Source: an uncultured Pelagibacteraceae bacterium (GTDB taxonomy: Bacteria > Pseudomonadota > Alphaproteobacteria > Pelagibacterales > Pelagibacteraceae). Taken from it: DNA of 64,000 nt. Below are positions 21,405 to 33,531 of the stretch, in pieces. The notes under the pieces were generated by a model. The model worked only from the letters and a program-made list of their open reading frames with translations, was not told where the DNA came from and made no database searches. Each line of letters opens with the position of its first letter. Position 1 is the first letter of the stretch. The stretch lies in assembly GCA_902627935.1 (NCBI GenBank), contig CACOLA010000003.1, forward strand, positions 1-64,000. Direction: 5' to 3'. The position numbers and the translations under genes were made by a program.

Positions 21405-22748
21405 ATGACTGAAAAAATTTTAGTTCCAGCTTTGGGAGAGAGTATAACTGAGGCAACAGTTTCTAAGTGGTTAAAGAATAAAGGTGATAAAGTAGAGGCA
21501 GATGAGCCTATTGTAGAGTTAGAAACTGATAAAGTAAATTTAGAAGTTCCATCACCAATAAATGGAACTCTATCTGAGATAATAGCTGAAAATGGCTCTA
21601 CTGTTGGTGTAGGTGCCTTGTTAGGCTCTGTTTCAGAAAATACAAATAACAATGAAATGAAAGATGAAATTACAAAAATTGAACCTACTTCAATAGAAAA
21701 TAATATAGTGAATTTAGAAGTTTCTCAAAAAGAACCTGAAATCTTCGAAAAAAAAGATAAAGAAAATAATTCAAATGAGGAAACGTTAATATTAACAAAT
21801 GAGACTAATGATAAAAAATTATCTGATGACACGCTTGTTTTGAAAAATGAAATTAATGAAGAAAACAATTTAGATTTACATGAACAAAAAAACCAAACCC
21901 TATCACCTGCAGTAAGAAAAATTGTTACAGAAAATAAAATAGATATCAAATCTGTTAGAGGGACAGGAAAAGATGGAAGAATTTTAAAAAGTGATTTAAT
22001 TAATATGATGGGCGTTCAGCCAAAGCCGTCTGAGAGAAAAGCACAATTTGGACCTGAAGAAAGAATTAAAATGACAAGATTGAGACAAACAATTGCTAAA
22101 AGACTTAAACAAGCCCAAGAAAATGCAGCATTGCTTACAACTTTTAATGAAGTCGATATGACAAGTATCATGAATATGAAAGAGGAAAATAAAGAAGACT
22201 TTAAAAGCAGATATGGAATTAAACTCGGTTTTATGTCTTTTTTTGTAAAAGCTTGTGTTGTAGCTTTGAAATCTTTCCCTGCTGTTAATGCTGAAATAGA
22301 TGGAGACCATATTATTTATAAAAATTACTATAATATTAGCTTTGCAGTCGGGACCGACAAAGGTTTAGTAGTTCCAGTACTTAAAAATGCCGATGAATTA
22401 TCATTTGCAGATATTGAAAAAAATATTAAAGAAATTTCAGAAAAAGCTAAAAATGGAAAACTATCAATTGAGGATCTTCAAGGTGGAACTTTTACAATAA
22501 GTAACGGTGGCGTTTACGGCTCAATGTTATCAACACCAATATTAAATTTACCTCAGTCTGGAATTTTAGGAATGCATAATATTGTTGAAAGACCGGTAGT
22601 TATAGACGGAGAGGTAAAGATTAGACCAGTTATGTATTTAGCATTATCTTATGATCACAGAATTATAGACGGACAAGAGTCAGTTTCATTTTTGAAAATG
22701 ATTAAAGAAAGCTTAGAGGATCCTAGGAGATTATTTTTGGATATTTAA
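21405..22748 (+). CDS. sucB: 2-oxoglutarate dehydrogenase E2, dihydrolipoyllysine succinyltransferase
   Basis: SucB forms the core of the 2-oxoglutarate dehydrogenase complex. The track extends the frame back into sucA (21327), but family proteins start [13 protein letters not shown], so I use the ATG at 21405, one base after the sucA stop (447 residues). Domains: lipoyl domain about 1-78 with the lipoylated Lys in [14 protein letters not shown]; an acidic, low-complexity linker about 80-180; an E3/E1-binding domain with [14 protein letters not shown]...[13 protein letters not shown]; and a catalytic domain ending with the active-site [11 protein letters not shown]. lpd follows with a one-base overlap. 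Confidence 0.97.
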   Translation: MTEKILVPALGESITEATVSKWLKNKGDKVEADEPIVELETDKVNLEVPSPINGTLSEIIAENGSTVGVGALLGSVSENTNNNEMKDEITKIEPTSIENNIVNLEVSQKEPEIFEKKDKENNSNEETLILTNETNDKKLSDDTLVLKNEINEENNLDLHEQKNQTLSPAVRKIVTENKIDIKSVRGTGKDGRILKSDLINMMGVQPKPSERKAQFGPEERIKMTRLRQTIAKRLKQAQENAALLTTFNEVDMTSIMNMKEENKEDFKSRYGIKLGFMSFFVKACVVALKSFPAVNAEIDGDHIIYKNYYNISFAVGTDKGLVVPVLKNADELSFADIEKNIKEISEKAKNGKLSIEDLQGGTFTISNGGVYGSMLSTPILNLPQSGILGMHNIVERPVVIDGEVKIRPVMYLALSYDHRIIDGQESVSFLKMIKESLEDPRRLFLDI

Positions 22749-24148
22749 TGTCAGAAAAATTTCAAGTAGTTGTAATTGGAGGTGGACCTGGAGGTTATGT
22801 ATGTGCAATAAGACTCGCACAATTAGGTTTAAAAACAGCGTGTATAGAGTCTAGAGGTTCATTGGGTGGCACATGTTTAAATGTTGGATGTATCCCGTCA
22901 AAAAGTCTACTCAATCTTTCTGAAGAATTTCATAAAGTCAAAGGATTAGCTAATAAAGGTATAGAAGTTGGTAATGTAAAACTGAATTTGGAAAAAATGA
23001 TGAAAAGTAAGAATAAAGCGGTAACTGTTCTTACAAAAGGAGTCGAATTTCTTCTTAAAAAAAATAAAGTTACTTATTTTAAAGGTCATGGAAGTTTTAA
23101 ATCTAGAAATGAAATTTTAATTAAAAATGATGAGAATAAAGAAATTATTATACATTCAGAAAAAATAGTTATTGCTACAGGATCAGTCCCAGCTTCTTTA
23201 CCAGGAATTAATATTGATGAAAAAATAATTATTTCTTCAACAGGAGCTTTAAGTCTTGAAAAAGTACCAAATAAAATGGTGGTTGTAGGTGGGGGATATA
23301 TTGGATTAGAGATGGGTTCAGTATGGTCAAGACTTGGAACGGATGTACAGGTTGTTGAATTCTTAGATCATATTACGCCTGGTATGGATAAAGAAATCTC
23401 TCTCGAATTTATGAAAATTTTAAAGAAGCAAGGAATAAAATTTAATATGCAAAATAAAGTTGAAAAAATAAAGATAAACAAATCTGGTGCAGAAGTTTTA
23501 ACAGTGGATAAAGACGGTAAAAAAAATAATTTTAAATGTGATGTAGTGCTATTGTCTGTTGGTAGAAAACCTAATACAGATGGCTTAAACTTAAAAAAAG
23601 TAGGAGTAATTCTTGATGATAAAAATAGAATTAAAACTGACAAAAATTTTAAAACAAATATTGAAAATATTTATGCAATAGGAGACGTAATTGATGGTCC
23701 AATGCTTGCACATAAAGCTGAAGATGAAGGTATAGCAGTCGCAGAAAATATTGTTGGTCAGTCTGGACACGTTAATTATGATACAATTCCTGGAGTAATT
23801 TATACAAAGCCAGAAATTGCATCAATTGGCAAAACTGAGGAACAATTAATAAAATTAAATCAAAAATATAAAGTAGGGAAATTTTCATTTATGGCTAATT
23901 CACGAGCCAAGGCCATTGATGATGCAGAAGGTTTCGTAAAAATTTTAGCAGATGAGAAAACAGATAAAGTGCTTGGCGCTCATATAATAGGTCTTCACGC
24001 AGGAGAATTAATAGCAGAAATTGGAGTAGCAATGGAATTTGGTGCAAGTGCGGAAGATATCGCCCGAACATGTCATGCCCATCCAACGTTTTCTGAAGCA
24101 GTTAAAGAAGCCGCTTTATCAGTAGATAAAAGAGCAATACACTCTTAA
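22748..24148 (+). CDS. lpd: Dihydrolipoyl dehydrogenase (E3)
   Basis: E3 reoxidises the dihydrolipoyl groups of 2-oxoacid dehydrogenases with NAD through FAD and a redox disulfide. The 466-residue protein shows the FAD motif VVVIGGGPGGYVCAIRLAQLG, the redox pair in GGTCLNVGCIPSKSLL near 40-55, the NAD-binding MVVVGGGYIGLEMGSVWSRLG near 178, YAIGDVIDGPMLAHKAEDEG near 307, and the base His-Glu in CHAHPTFSEAVKEAA near 442. It closes the sdh-to-lpd run; priA follows after 22 A+T-rich bases. Confidence 0.98.
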   Translation: MSEKFQVVVIGGGPGGYVCAIRLAQLGLKTACIESRGSLGGTCLNVGCIPSKSLLNLSEEFHKVKGLANKGIEVGNVKLNLEKMMKSKNKAVTVLTKGVEFLLKKNKVTYFKGHGSFKSRNEILIKNDENKEIIIHSEKIVIATGSVPASLPGINIDEKIIISSTGALSLEKVPNKMVVVGGGYIGLEMGSVWSRLGTDVQVVEFLDHITPGMDKEISLEFMKILKKQGIKFNMQNKVEKIKINKSGAEVLTVDKDGKKNNFKCDVVLLSVGRKPNTDGLNLKKVGVILDDKNRIKTDKNFKTNIENIYAIGDVIDGPMLAHKAEDEGIAVAENIVGQSGHVNYDTIPGVIYTKPEIASIGKTEEQLIKLNQKYKVGKFSFMANSRAKAIDDAEGFVKILADEKTDKVLGAHIIGLHAGELIAEIGVAMEFGASAEDIARTCHAHPTFSEAVKEAALSVDKRAIHS

Positions 24149-24170
24149 TTTTTTTTCATATTATAAAAAT

Positions 24171-26126
24171 ATGAAATATCCGATTCTCGTACCAAATATT
24201 TTTAATCATCCTTTTACATATGAAAGTAGTTTAAATCTTAAAGTTGGTGATTATGTAATGGTACCTTTTGGAAAATCAAAAATTACCGGTGTTGTTTGGG
24301 ACGAATTTGAAAAAAATAATAATAAAAATTTTAAGACCAAAAATGTAATCAAGAAATTAGACGTTACTCCGTTAAAAAAAAATACAATAAATTTTTTAAA
24401 TTGGTTTGCAGAATATAATCTTATCCCAAAGGGTATGGCGTTAAAGTTAGTACTCTTAAGTAGTAATGCGGTTGAGAACAAAGAAACTCAACTTTATCAA
24501 ATATTTGATAGCAAAATTAAACAAAACTTAATCAAGCTATCTAGTGATCAAAATAAATCTCTAAAAAAAATGAATGTTTCAAATAAAAAATTTAGAGTTC
24601 ATGTTTTGCAAGGCACAACTGGATCAGGAAAAACTTTAGTTTATTTTGAAGCATTAAAACCACTGATAGAGAAGGGTTTTCAAGGATTAATTTTATTACC
24701 AGAAATAGGTCTAACCAGTCAGTTTGAACAAAAATTTATAGAATATTTTGGTTTCAAACCTGCAGTTTGGCATTCGGGTATTTCAAAAAAAAAGAAAGAA
24801 TTAATTTGGAGTGGTGTTTCTAACAGTAAAATAAAAATAATTATTGGTGCAAGGTCTTCATTATTTTTACCATTTAAAAAATTAGGAATGATAATTGTTG
24901 ATGAGGAACATGATCAATCATTTAAACAAGATGAAGGTATAACCTATAATGCTCGTGATATGGCAATCTCTAGAGCATCTTTTGAAAACGTTCCTATCAA
25001 TTTGATTACTGCCGTTCCATCTATAGAAACTTTTGAAAATATTAAAAAAGGTAAATACGAGGTTTCTAGATTAAATGAAAGATATCAAAACGCAGCATTA
25101 CCTAATTATGAAATTATTAATTTAAATAATACAAAACTTGAAAAACAGTCATGGTTATCCAATAAAATTATTGAAAAAGTTAATTTTCATTTAGAAAAAA
25201 AAGATCAAGTTTTGTTTTTTTTAAATAGAAGAGGTTTTTCTCCAAATGCTTTATGTAATAAGTGTTTTACAAGTTTTATATGTCCAAACTGTAGTATCAA
25301 TCTAGTTTACCATAAAAATAAAAATAACTTGTTATGCCATTACTGTGGATACAAATCTGATCTTAAAAGAAATTGTACAAAAGAAGGTAATTGTGAATTT
25401 ATTTTTAGTGGTCCTGGTGTTGAGAGAATTTCAGAAGAAGTAAAAAGAAAATTTCCTGGAAAAAAAATAGAGATTTTTTCAAGTGACACAATGAATAAAA
25501 AAGATTCTAAAGAAAAAATAAATAAAATTATAAATAATGAAACACATATTTTAGTTGGAACCCAATTAATTTCAAAAGGTTTTCATTTTCCAAGCTTAAA
25601 TTGTATTGTAGTTGTTGATATTGATCTTTCATCTCAAGGACATGATTTAAGATGTGCAGAAAAAAATTTACAGCTTTATCACCAACTTTCAGGACGTGCA
25701 GGAAGAACAGGGAAGCCGGCAACCGTCTATTTTCAAACCTATGAAAATAATACTAAGATGATTTCAGAAATTACAAGTAAAAATCCAGATATTTTTTTAG
25801 AAAGAGAACTGGAGATAAGAAAAAAAAATAAATTACCTCCATTTCAAAGGTTTATATCTTTAATCTTAACGGGAGATAATGAAATTAAATTAGAAAAAGA
25901 AGCTATTAATTTTAAAAATTTTATTGAAAACAAAATAGAGGGAAAAATATTAGGGCCAGTGAATGCTCCAATGTATAGATTAAAGAGAAAATTTAGAATT
26001 AGATTTTTAATTAGAGGCTTAAAATCTATGAAACTACAAAGCTCTCTTGCAAAAATTATTTCAAAATATAAATTTTCTTCCGGAATAAAACTTTCAGTTG
26101 ATGTTGACCCAATTAACTTCAATTAA
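24171..26126 (+). CDS. priA: Primosomal protein N' (replication restart helicase PriA)
   Basis: PriA recognises stalled forks and reloads the replicative helicase. At 651 residues it is about 80 shorter than the E. coli protein. Seen: the N-terminal 3'-DNA-binding domain, Walker A GTTGSGKTLVYFEAL near 145, DEEHDQSFKQDEGITYNARD near 246-265, a variant motif III (TAVPSIETF), and helicase C-terminal motifs LVGTQLISKGFHFP and LSGRAGRTGKPATVYFQT. The zinc-binding insert has three CxxC pairs, but the fourth pair is spaced C-x5-C (NCTKEGNC). It sits upstream of the ATP synthase operon, as in other Alphaproteobacteria. Confidence 0.96.
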   Translation: MKYPILVPNIFNHPFTYESSLNLKVGDYVMVPFGKSKITGVVWDEFEKNNNKNFKTKNVIKKLDVTPLKKNTINFLNWFAEYNLIPKGMALKLVLLSSNAVENKETQLYQIFDSKIKQNLIKLSSDQNKSLKKMNVSNKKFRVHVLQGTTGSGKTLVYFEALKPLIEKGFQGLILLPEIGLTSQFEQKFIEYFGFKPAVWHSGISKKKKELIWSGVSNSKIKIIIGARSSLFLPFKKLGMIIVDEEHDQSFKQDEGITYNARDMAISRASFENVPINLITAVPSIETFENIKKGKYEVSRLNERYQNAALPNYEIINLNNTKLEKQSWLSNKIIEKVNFHLEKKDQVLFFLNRRGFSPNALCNKCFTSFICPNCSINLVYHKNKNNLLCHYCGYKSDLKRNCTKEGNCEFIFSGPGVERISEEVKRKFPGKKIEIFSSDTMNKKDSKEKINKIINNETHILVGTQLISKGFHFPSLNCIVVVDIDLSSQGHDLRCAEKNLQLYHQLSGRAGRTGKPATVYFQTYENNTKMISEITSKNPDIFLERELEIRKKNKLPPFQRFISLILTGDNEIKLEKEAINFKNFIENKIEGKILGPVNAPMYRLKRKFRIRFLIRGLKSMKLQSSLAKIISKYKFSSGIKLSVDVDPINFN

Positions 26127-26161
26127 CCATAAAAAAGAGGCCTTTTTTACGAATCCGCTAC

Positions 26162-26190
26162 TTGAAGACATAAGGGTCATATGCTATTTA
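26162..26190 (+). promoter_or_regulatory. Possible sigma-70-type promoter for the atp operon
   Basis: In the 108-base gap between priA and atpH there is TTGAAG at 26162-26167 and TATTTA at 26185-26190, separated by 17 bases. The match to TTGACA/TATAAT is only moderate. Nothing else gene-like is seen in the gap: no tRNA fold and no good terminator. Confidence 0.35.
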
Positions 26191-26222
26191 GGGCCTGATT
26201 TTTAAATAATCTTCAACATTAT

Positions 26223-26228
26223 AGAGGA
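26223..26228 (+). promoter_or_regulatory. Shine-Dalgarno site supporting the TTG start of atpH
   Basis: AGAGGA lies 6 bases ahead of the TTG at 26235. It supports the non-ATG start, because no in-frame ATG occurs near the expected N-terminus of AtpH. Confidence 0.65.
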
Positions 26229-26234
26229 ACCAAG

Positions 26235-26792
26235 TTGAGTAAAGACACCGGATTTTCAATAACTTCAGCTGAAAGGTATTCTCTTGCTCTTTTTGAACTT
26301 TCAGAGGAAAACAATCTTCTAAGTCAGATAGAAAACCAGTCTTCATTTATTCTTACTTTAATTGAGCAAAGTGAAGATTTTTCTAATTTGATTAAAGATC
26401 CAACTACAAGCCAAGAAGATTTACTAAAAGTAATGAATGTAATCTCTGAAAATAATAAATTTGAGTCTTTATTTAAAAATTTTTTAAGTTTTTTAATTCA
26501 AAAAAGACGTTTCTTCTTTATTGAACGTATCCTTAAAAGCTTTATTGAGATTTGTTCAAGAAAAAGAGGTGAACTTAAGGCAGAATTAAAATCAGCAAAA
26601 GAATTATCTAACGAAGAAATTGCAAAAATTACAGAGGAGTTAACAAAAAATTTTAGCTCAAAAATAAAATTAAACTACAAACATGACAAAAGTTTAATAG
26701 GAGGTTTGGTAGTACAGGTAGGAAGTACTATGGTCGATACCTCAATTAAAAATAAATTACAACAAATTGAAAATAGAATGATAGAGGCATAA
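26235..26792 (+). CDS. atpH: F1 ATP synthase delta subunit
   Basis: The delta subunit ties the F1 head to the peripheral stalk (OSCP-like). The 185-residue protein starts at a TTG preceded by AGAGGA. Seen: the N-terminal ERYSLALFELSEENN helix, and the C-terminal DKSLIGGLVVQVGSTMVDTSIKNKLQQIENRM, which is the family signature. It is the first gene of atpHAGDC; the Fo genes are elsewhere, as is usual for Alphaproteobacteria. atpA follows with no gap. Confidence 0.95.
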   Translation: MSKDTGFSITSAERYSLALFELSEENNLLSQIENQSSFILTLIEQSEDFSNLIKDPTTSQEDLLKVMNVISENNKFESLFKNFLSFLIQKRRFFFIERILKSFIEICSRKRGELKAELKSAKELSNEEIAKITEELTKNFSSKIKLNYKHDKSLIGGLVVQVGSTMVDTSIKNKLQQIENRMIEA

Positions 26793-28328
26793 ATGGAAAT
26801 AAATCCTTCAGAAGTTACAAAAATATTAAAAGAACAAATTAAAAATTTTGGTGATAAAGCAGAAGTCACAGAGGTTGGTCAAGTTTTATCTGTCGGAGAT
26901 GGTATTGCTAGGATTTATGGTTTGGATAATGTTCAAGCTGGTGAAATGGTAGAGTTTGCAGATGGTTCAAAAGGTATGGCTCTAAACTTAGAAAGTGAAA
27001 ATGTTGGTGTTGTAATTTTTGGTGATGACAGAAATGTTAAAGAAGGGGACGTAGTAAAAAGAACTGGTAATATTGTTGATACTCCAGTTGGAAAAGAATT
27101 ATTAGGAAGAGTGGTGGATGGTTTAGGAAATCCTATTGATGGAAAAGGACCATTAGATAAAGGAATTAAAAAAAGCAGGGTTGAAGTTAAAGCACCTGGT
27201 ATTATTCCACGACAATCAGTAAGTGAACCAATGCAAACTGGTCTTAAATCAATTGATAGTCTAGTTCCGATTGGAAGAGGACAAAGGGAATTAATTATTG
27301 GTGATAGACAAACTGGTAAAACAGCAGTTGCAGTAGATGCAATTATAAATCAAAAAAAAATCAATGAATCTGGTGATGAAAAACAAAAACTGTATTGTAT
27401 ATACGTTGCAGTTGGACAAAAAAGATCAACAGTAAGACAAATTCAAAAAACATTAGAAGAAGCTGGAGCTATGGAGTATACAACAATCGTTGCTGCTACT
27501 GCATCTGACTCTGCTCCTTTACAATTCTTAGCTCCATACACAGGTTGTACTATGGGTGAGTATTTTAGAGATAATGGAATGCATGCGTTAATAATTTATG
27601 ATGATTTATCTAAACAAGCAGTTGCTTACAGACAAATGTCATTGCTATTAAGAAGACCTCCAGGACGTGAGGCTTATCCTGGAGATGTATTTTATCTTCA
27701 TAGCAGATTACTTGAGAGAGCAGCTAAGTTAAGTGATGAACATGGCGGTGGATCACTTACTGCACTACCAATTATTGAAACACAAGGTGGAGACGTATCA
27801 GCGTTCATTCCAACTAACGTTATTTCAATTACAGACGGGCAAATTTTCCTTGAAACAGAATTATTTAACCAGGGTATAAGACCTGCAATTAACGTAGGTT
27901 TATCAGTATCTAGAGTTGGTTCATCAGCTCAAACTAAAGCGATGAAAAAAGTTTCTGGTTCAATGAAATTAGAGTTAGCACAATACAGAGAAATGGCAGC
28001 TTTTGCTCAATTTGGATCTGATTTAGATGCATCTACTCAGCAACTTTTGAATAGAGGCTCTAAACTAACTGAACTTTTAAAACAAAAACAATATTCACCT
28101 ATGACTGTTGCAGAACAAGTTATTTCAGTATTTTGTGGAGTTAAAGGTTATCTGGACGATATTGATCTAAAAGATGTTGCTGAATTTGAGAATAAGATTA
28201 TTGAAAAATGTAAATCAGATAAGCCTGAAATTATCGAGTCAATTTTAACTTCAGGAAAACTTGAGGAAGATAAAGAAAAATTACTTGTTGAGGTAATCAC
28301 TCAATTAAAAGGAAATTTTAAATCTTAA
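26793..28328 (+). CDS. atpA: F1 ATP synthase alpha subunit
   Basis: The alpha subunit forms the non-catalytic nucleotide sites of F1. The 511-residue protein has the P-loop [15 protein letters not shown] near 169-183, the [37 protein letters not shown] region near 270-305 including the family signature, and [17 protein letters not shown] near 365. Length and start are standard; it abuts atpH and is followed by atpG after six bases. Confidence 0.98.
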   Translation: MEINPSEVTKILKEQIKNFGDKAEVTEVGQVLSVGDGIARIYGLDNVQAGEMVEFADGSKGMALNLESENVGVVIFGDDRNVKEGDVVKRTGNIVDTPVGKELLGRVVDGLGNPIDGKGPLDKGIKKSRVEVKAPGIIPRQSVSEPMQTGLKSIDSLVPIGRGQRELIIGDRQTGKTAVAVDAIINQKKINESGDEKQKLYCIYVAVGQKRSTVRQIQKTLEEAGAMEYTTIVAATASDSAPLQFLAPYTGCTMGEYFRDNGMHALIIYDDLSKQAVAYRQMSLLLRRPPGREAYPGDVFYLHSRLLERAAKLSDEHGGGSLTALPIIETQGGDVSAFIPTNVISITDGQIFLETELFNQGIRPAINVGLSVSRVGSSAQTKAMKKVSGSMKLELAQYREMAAFAQFGSDLDASTQQLLNRGSKLTELLKQKQYSPMTVAEQVISVFCGVKGYLDDIDLKDVAEFENKIIEKCKSDKPEIIESILTSGKLEEDKEKLLVEVITQLKGNFKS

Positions 28329-28334
28329 TAATTT

Positions 28335-30627
<2,293 letters not shown>

Positions 30628-30628
<1 letters not shown>

Positions 30629-31020
30629 TGAGTGAAGAATTTAAAATTGAAATTGTAAACCCAGAAAAATCTTTTTTGATAAAAGAGGATGTTTTAGAAG
30701 TTGTGGTCCCTGCTTTTGAAGGAGAGATGGGAATATTGAAGGATCACATTGCAATAATTTCTTTTTTAAAACCTGGTATAATTACAATTTTCTCAAAAGA
30801 GGGTAATGAAAAATTCTTTGTTGAGGATGGAATTATTGAATTTAAAAATAATAATTTATCAATTTTAACAAGTTCAATATTTAACCTTAAAGATGTAAGT
30901 GAGAATAAAATTCAAGATTTATTAAAATCTGCAGAAGAGGAAATTAAAAAAGATGAAATTACTGATCAAAAAAAATATTTAGCTGATCAGAAGATCGAAG
31001 TATTAAGATCTATTAATTAA
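30628..31020 (+). CDS. atpC: F1 ATP synthase epsilon subunit
   Basis: Epsilon links the shaft to the c-ring and can inhibit ATP hydrolysis. The 130-residue protein has the family beta-sandwich start (FKIEIVNPEKSFLIKEDVLEVVVPAFEGEMGILKDHIAIISFLKPG) and a helical C-terminal part (about 85-130). It ends the operon. Its last 18 bases overlap the end of rppH on the opposite strand, leaving no space for an intergenic terminator. Confidence 0.95.
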
Positions 31021-31488
31021 AATTTGCTCTACTTTTTTTTGTACTTCTTGGTAGACCTGTAATTTAAAATCTACAACTAAATTTGTTATTTCTTTAAGAT
31101 CAACCCATTTCCAATCAAAAAATTCTGGATTTTTTGTTTTAATATTAATTTCTTTATCTTCACCAAAAAATCTCATTAAAAACCATTTTTGTTTTTGACC
31201 CTTGTATTTACCTTTCCATATAATACCTAGTAATCGGTCAGGTAAATGATAGGTAATAAGTCCTTCTAACTCTTCAATGAGTTTTACATTTTTAATACTG
31301 GTCTCTTCTTCTAATTCCCTGTAAGCTGCGCTTAAATAATCTTCTCCTTGATCAACTCCTCCCTGAGGCATTTGCCAAAAGTTTTTTGGGTTATCAATTC
31401 TTTTTGCGACAAAAACTTTATCGTGTTTATTGAGCACAACTATTCCAACACCACTACGAAGTGGAAGTTCTTTAAATTTATCCTTCAT
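31003..31488 (-). CDS. rppH: RNA pyrophosphohydrolase (Nudix)
   Basis: RppH removes pyrophosphate from the 5' end of triphosphorylated RNA, starting 5'-end-dependent decay. The 161-residue protein has the RppH-type start RSGVGIVVLNKHDKVFVAKR, the WQMPQGGVDQGED segment, and a complete Nudix box GGVDQGEDYLSAAYRELEEETSI near 42-64. Length is normal. It lies at the end of the rplU-to-rppH run and converges on atpC with an 18-base overlap. ctpA ends two bases upstream. Confidence 0.95.
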   Translation of the reverse strand: MKDKFKELPLRSGVGIVVLNKHDKVFVAKRIDNPKNFWQMPQGGVDQGEDYLSAAYRELEEETSIKNVKLIEELEGLITYHLPDRLLGIIWKGKYKGQKQKWFLMRFFGEDKEINIKTKNPEFFDWKWVDLKEITNLVVDFKLQVYQEVQKKVEQILINRS

Positions 31489-31489
31489 C

Positions 31490-32626
31490 TTATCCGTTGA
31501 GTAATTTTATAGCGTAATTAAGTTGATTGTCAGTCTTAGTTTTAATTCTGAAATCATCTCCCATTTCATTTATTTCTATATCTGGACTAACTCCTACCTC
31601 AGAAATAGATTTTCCAGAGGGTAAATAATATTTAGCAACAGTTAGTCTAATCGCTCCCTTGTTTCTCAGTGGAATAATAGATTGTACAGAACCTTTTCCG
31701 AAGCTGTTTTCACCTAAGATTATCGCTCTTTTATGGTCTTTTAAAGCTCCTGCTACTATCTCTGCTGCTGAAGCTGATCCATAATTAATTAAAACAAGAA
31801 GGGTTTTACCGTTTGTTAAATCACCTTTTCTTGCAAACCATTTTCTATTTTCTGACTTTTTTCTACTTTTTGTAGAAACAATCTCACCATTGTTTAGAAA
31901 AAAATCAGATATACGTATTGCTTGGGAAAGTAGTCCACCTGGATTATTTCTTAGATCTAAAATATAAGCTTTCACATTTTCATTTTTTTCAAAATCTTTT
32001 ATCTTATTTTCTATTTGTTCATCACTATTTTCATTAAATGATGTAAGTCTTAAATAACCGATATTTTTTTCTAATAGATCAGCTTTTACTGATTGCACCT
32101 GAATAATTTCTCTAATTATTTTAAAAGTAAGAGCTTTTTTTTCTCCTCTTCTACGAATTGTAAGCTCAATACTAGAACCAACAGGTCCCCGCATTAAATC
32201 TACAGCCTCACTTAATGACTTTCCTTGCACCTGTGTTCCCTCAATTTTGACAATATAATCACCAGCTTTAATTCCTGCTTTAGACGCAGGTGTATCATCT
32301 ATCGGTGAAATTACCTTCACGACACCTGACTCCATACCAACTTCAATACCTAGACCACCAAACTTTCCACTTGTCTCTGTTTTCATTTCATCAAAAATTT
32401 CTGGAGACATGTACGCTGAGTAAGGATCTAGAGATTGAAGAAGACCATTGATCGCTGAGTCCATGCTATCTGATTGATTTATTTCATCAACATATTGTTC
32501 ATTAATCTTTTCAAGTACTTCACCAAATAGATCAATTTTTTTATAAATAGTTTTATCACTTGAAAATGAAACATTTGTTAAAAATAAACTATTAAGAAAT
32601 AGAAATATGATTATAAAATTTTTCAT
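31490..32626 (-). CDS. ctpA: C-terminal processing protease CtpA (S41 family)
   Basis: A periplasmic serine protease that trims the C-termini of envelope proteins. The 378-residue protein begins with a likely signal peptide ([21 protein letters not shown]). Domains: an N-terminal helical part, a PDZ domain about 85-165 (GGLGIEVGMESGVVKVISP...AGDYIVKIEG), and an S41 domain with LDLRNNPGGLL and the catalytic Ser and Lys in NYGSASAAEIVAGAL and GENSFGKGSVQ. It overlaps rsfS by four bases (ATGA). Other Alphaproteobacteria often have rlmH and an envC-like gene between rsfS and ctpA; both are missing here. Confidence 0.95.
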   Translation of the reverse strand: MKNFIIIFLFLNSLFLTNVSFSSDKTIYKKIDLFGEVLEKINEQYVDEINQSDSMDSAINGLLQSLDPYSAYMSPEIFDEMKTETSGKFGGLGIEVGMESGVVKVISPIDDTPASKAGIKAGDYIVKIEGTQVQGKSLSEAVDLMRGPVGSSIELTIRRRGEKKALTFKIIREIIQVQSVKADLLEKNIGYLRLTSFNENSDEQIENKIKDFEKNENVKAYILDLRNNPGGLLSQAIRISDFFLNNGEIVSTKSRKKSENRKWFARKGDLTNGKTLLVLINYGSASAAEIVAGALKDHKRAIILGENSFGKGSVQSIIPLRNKGAIRLTVAKYYLPSGKSISEVGVSPDIEINEMGDDFRIKTKTDNQLNYAIKLLNG

Positions 32627-32973
32627 ATTATAATTTTTTCTTTAGGTATTAATTCTGACCATATTTTTTCTAATTCATAAAACTTTCTTTTTTCAGGGTG
32701 AAAAATATGTACTATAAGATCTATTCCATCTACTAATTTCCATTCGTTGCTATTTTTGCCTTCAATTTTTGAGTCTTTAAGCCCACTATCCTTAAATTTT
32801 TCTAAGACTTGCTCTGATAATGATTGAATATGTCTAGAGGAAGTTCCACTCGCAATTATCATGTAATCTGCCATTGAACTTTTATCTTTAAGATTAATAC
32901 TTACAATATCATTTGCCTTGTTGGCATCGAGAGTTTTAATAATAGCATTTTTGAGATCTAAAATATTATCCAT
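32623..32973 (-). CDS. rsfS: Ribosomal silencing factor RsfS
   Basis: RsfS binds ribosomal protein L14 and blocks subunit joining in slow growth. The 116-residue protein shows the family features KSSMADYMIIASGTSSRHIQSLSEQV near 29-54, the EGKNSNEWKLVDGIDLIVHIFHPEKRKFYELEKIW stretch near 72-106, and normal length. It lies between nadD (18 bases upstream) and ctpA (4-base overlap), the conserved alphaproteobacterial order. Confidence 0.95.
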   Translation of the reverse strand: MDNILDLKNAIIKTLDANKANDIVSINLKDKSSMADYMIIASGTSSRHIQSLSEQVLEKFKDSGLKDSKIEGKNSNEWKLVDGIDLIVHIFHPEKRKFYELEKIWSELIPKEKIII

Positions 32974-32991
32974 TAATTATTTTTTAGATTA

Positions 32992-33531
32992 TCAAATTTT
33001 TCTCAATTGAGAAGATGAAATGTTGACTTTATTAAATTCAACAAATGTTACTTGTTCATCATATGAGCCTTTAAATGTCCTAGAATTCAGAGATCTTTTT
33101 TTATAACCGTGGCGATCAAAAACTATAAGCTTTGATTTTTTTAGAATATTTTTCCATTTATGCCATTTATGAAAATTTACAAGATTATCTGCGCCCATTA
33201 AAAAAAAAATATCAAAATTATAGTTTTTACTCAAATAATCTATCAAATCGGAAGTTTTATTTGAATTGATAATGTTTTCAAAATATCTAACTTTGATGAG
33301 ATTATTTTTTCCAATAATTTTCTTACAAAACTTTATTCTATTTCTTAGATTATTTTTACTTTTATCTTTAAAAGGATTTTGATCAGTAATAGCCCATATA
33401 ATTGATTTTAAGTTAAATTTTTTTAAAGCTTCCTTAGAAATTGCAATGTGTCCCTTATGAGCTGGATCAAAAGTTCCTCCTAGAATCCCAATTTTTTTTT
33501 TTATTTTTTGTTTATTTTCTAATTTTGCCAT
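32992..33531 (-). CDS. nadD: Nicotinate-nucleotide adenylyltransferase
   Basis: NadD adenylates nicotinate mononucleotide in NAD synthesis. The track start (33561) lies deep inside proA; the ATG at 33531 (MAKLENKQKIKKKIGILGGTFDP) is more likely and still overlaps proA by 20 bases, giving 179 residues. Seen: the nucleotidyltransferase motif GGTFDPAHKGHIAISKEAL, LMGADNLVNFHKWHKWKNIL in the middle, and the C-terminal ISSSQLRKI, where the family has an ISST/SxxR motif. The ending is short: little follows the ISSSQLR motif, where many NadD proteins run on for some 15 to 20 residues. Confidence 0.93.
   Translation of the reverse strand: MAKLENKQKIKKKIGILGGTFDPAHKGHIAISKEALKKFNLKSIIWAITDQNPFKDKSKNNLRNRIKFCKKIIGKNNLIKVRYFENIINSNKTSDLIDYLSKNYNFDIFFLMGADNLVNFHKWHKWKNILKKSKLIVFDRHGYKKRSLNSRTFKGSYDEQVTFVEFNKVNISSSQLRKI

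Noticed and set aside
26131-26148. Near-palindrome AAAAAAGAGGCCTTTTTT after priA, looking like a terminator
   Set aside because: The two arms meet with no loop (centre GGCC), and one arm has an extra base, so it cannot fold into a normal hairpin terminator.
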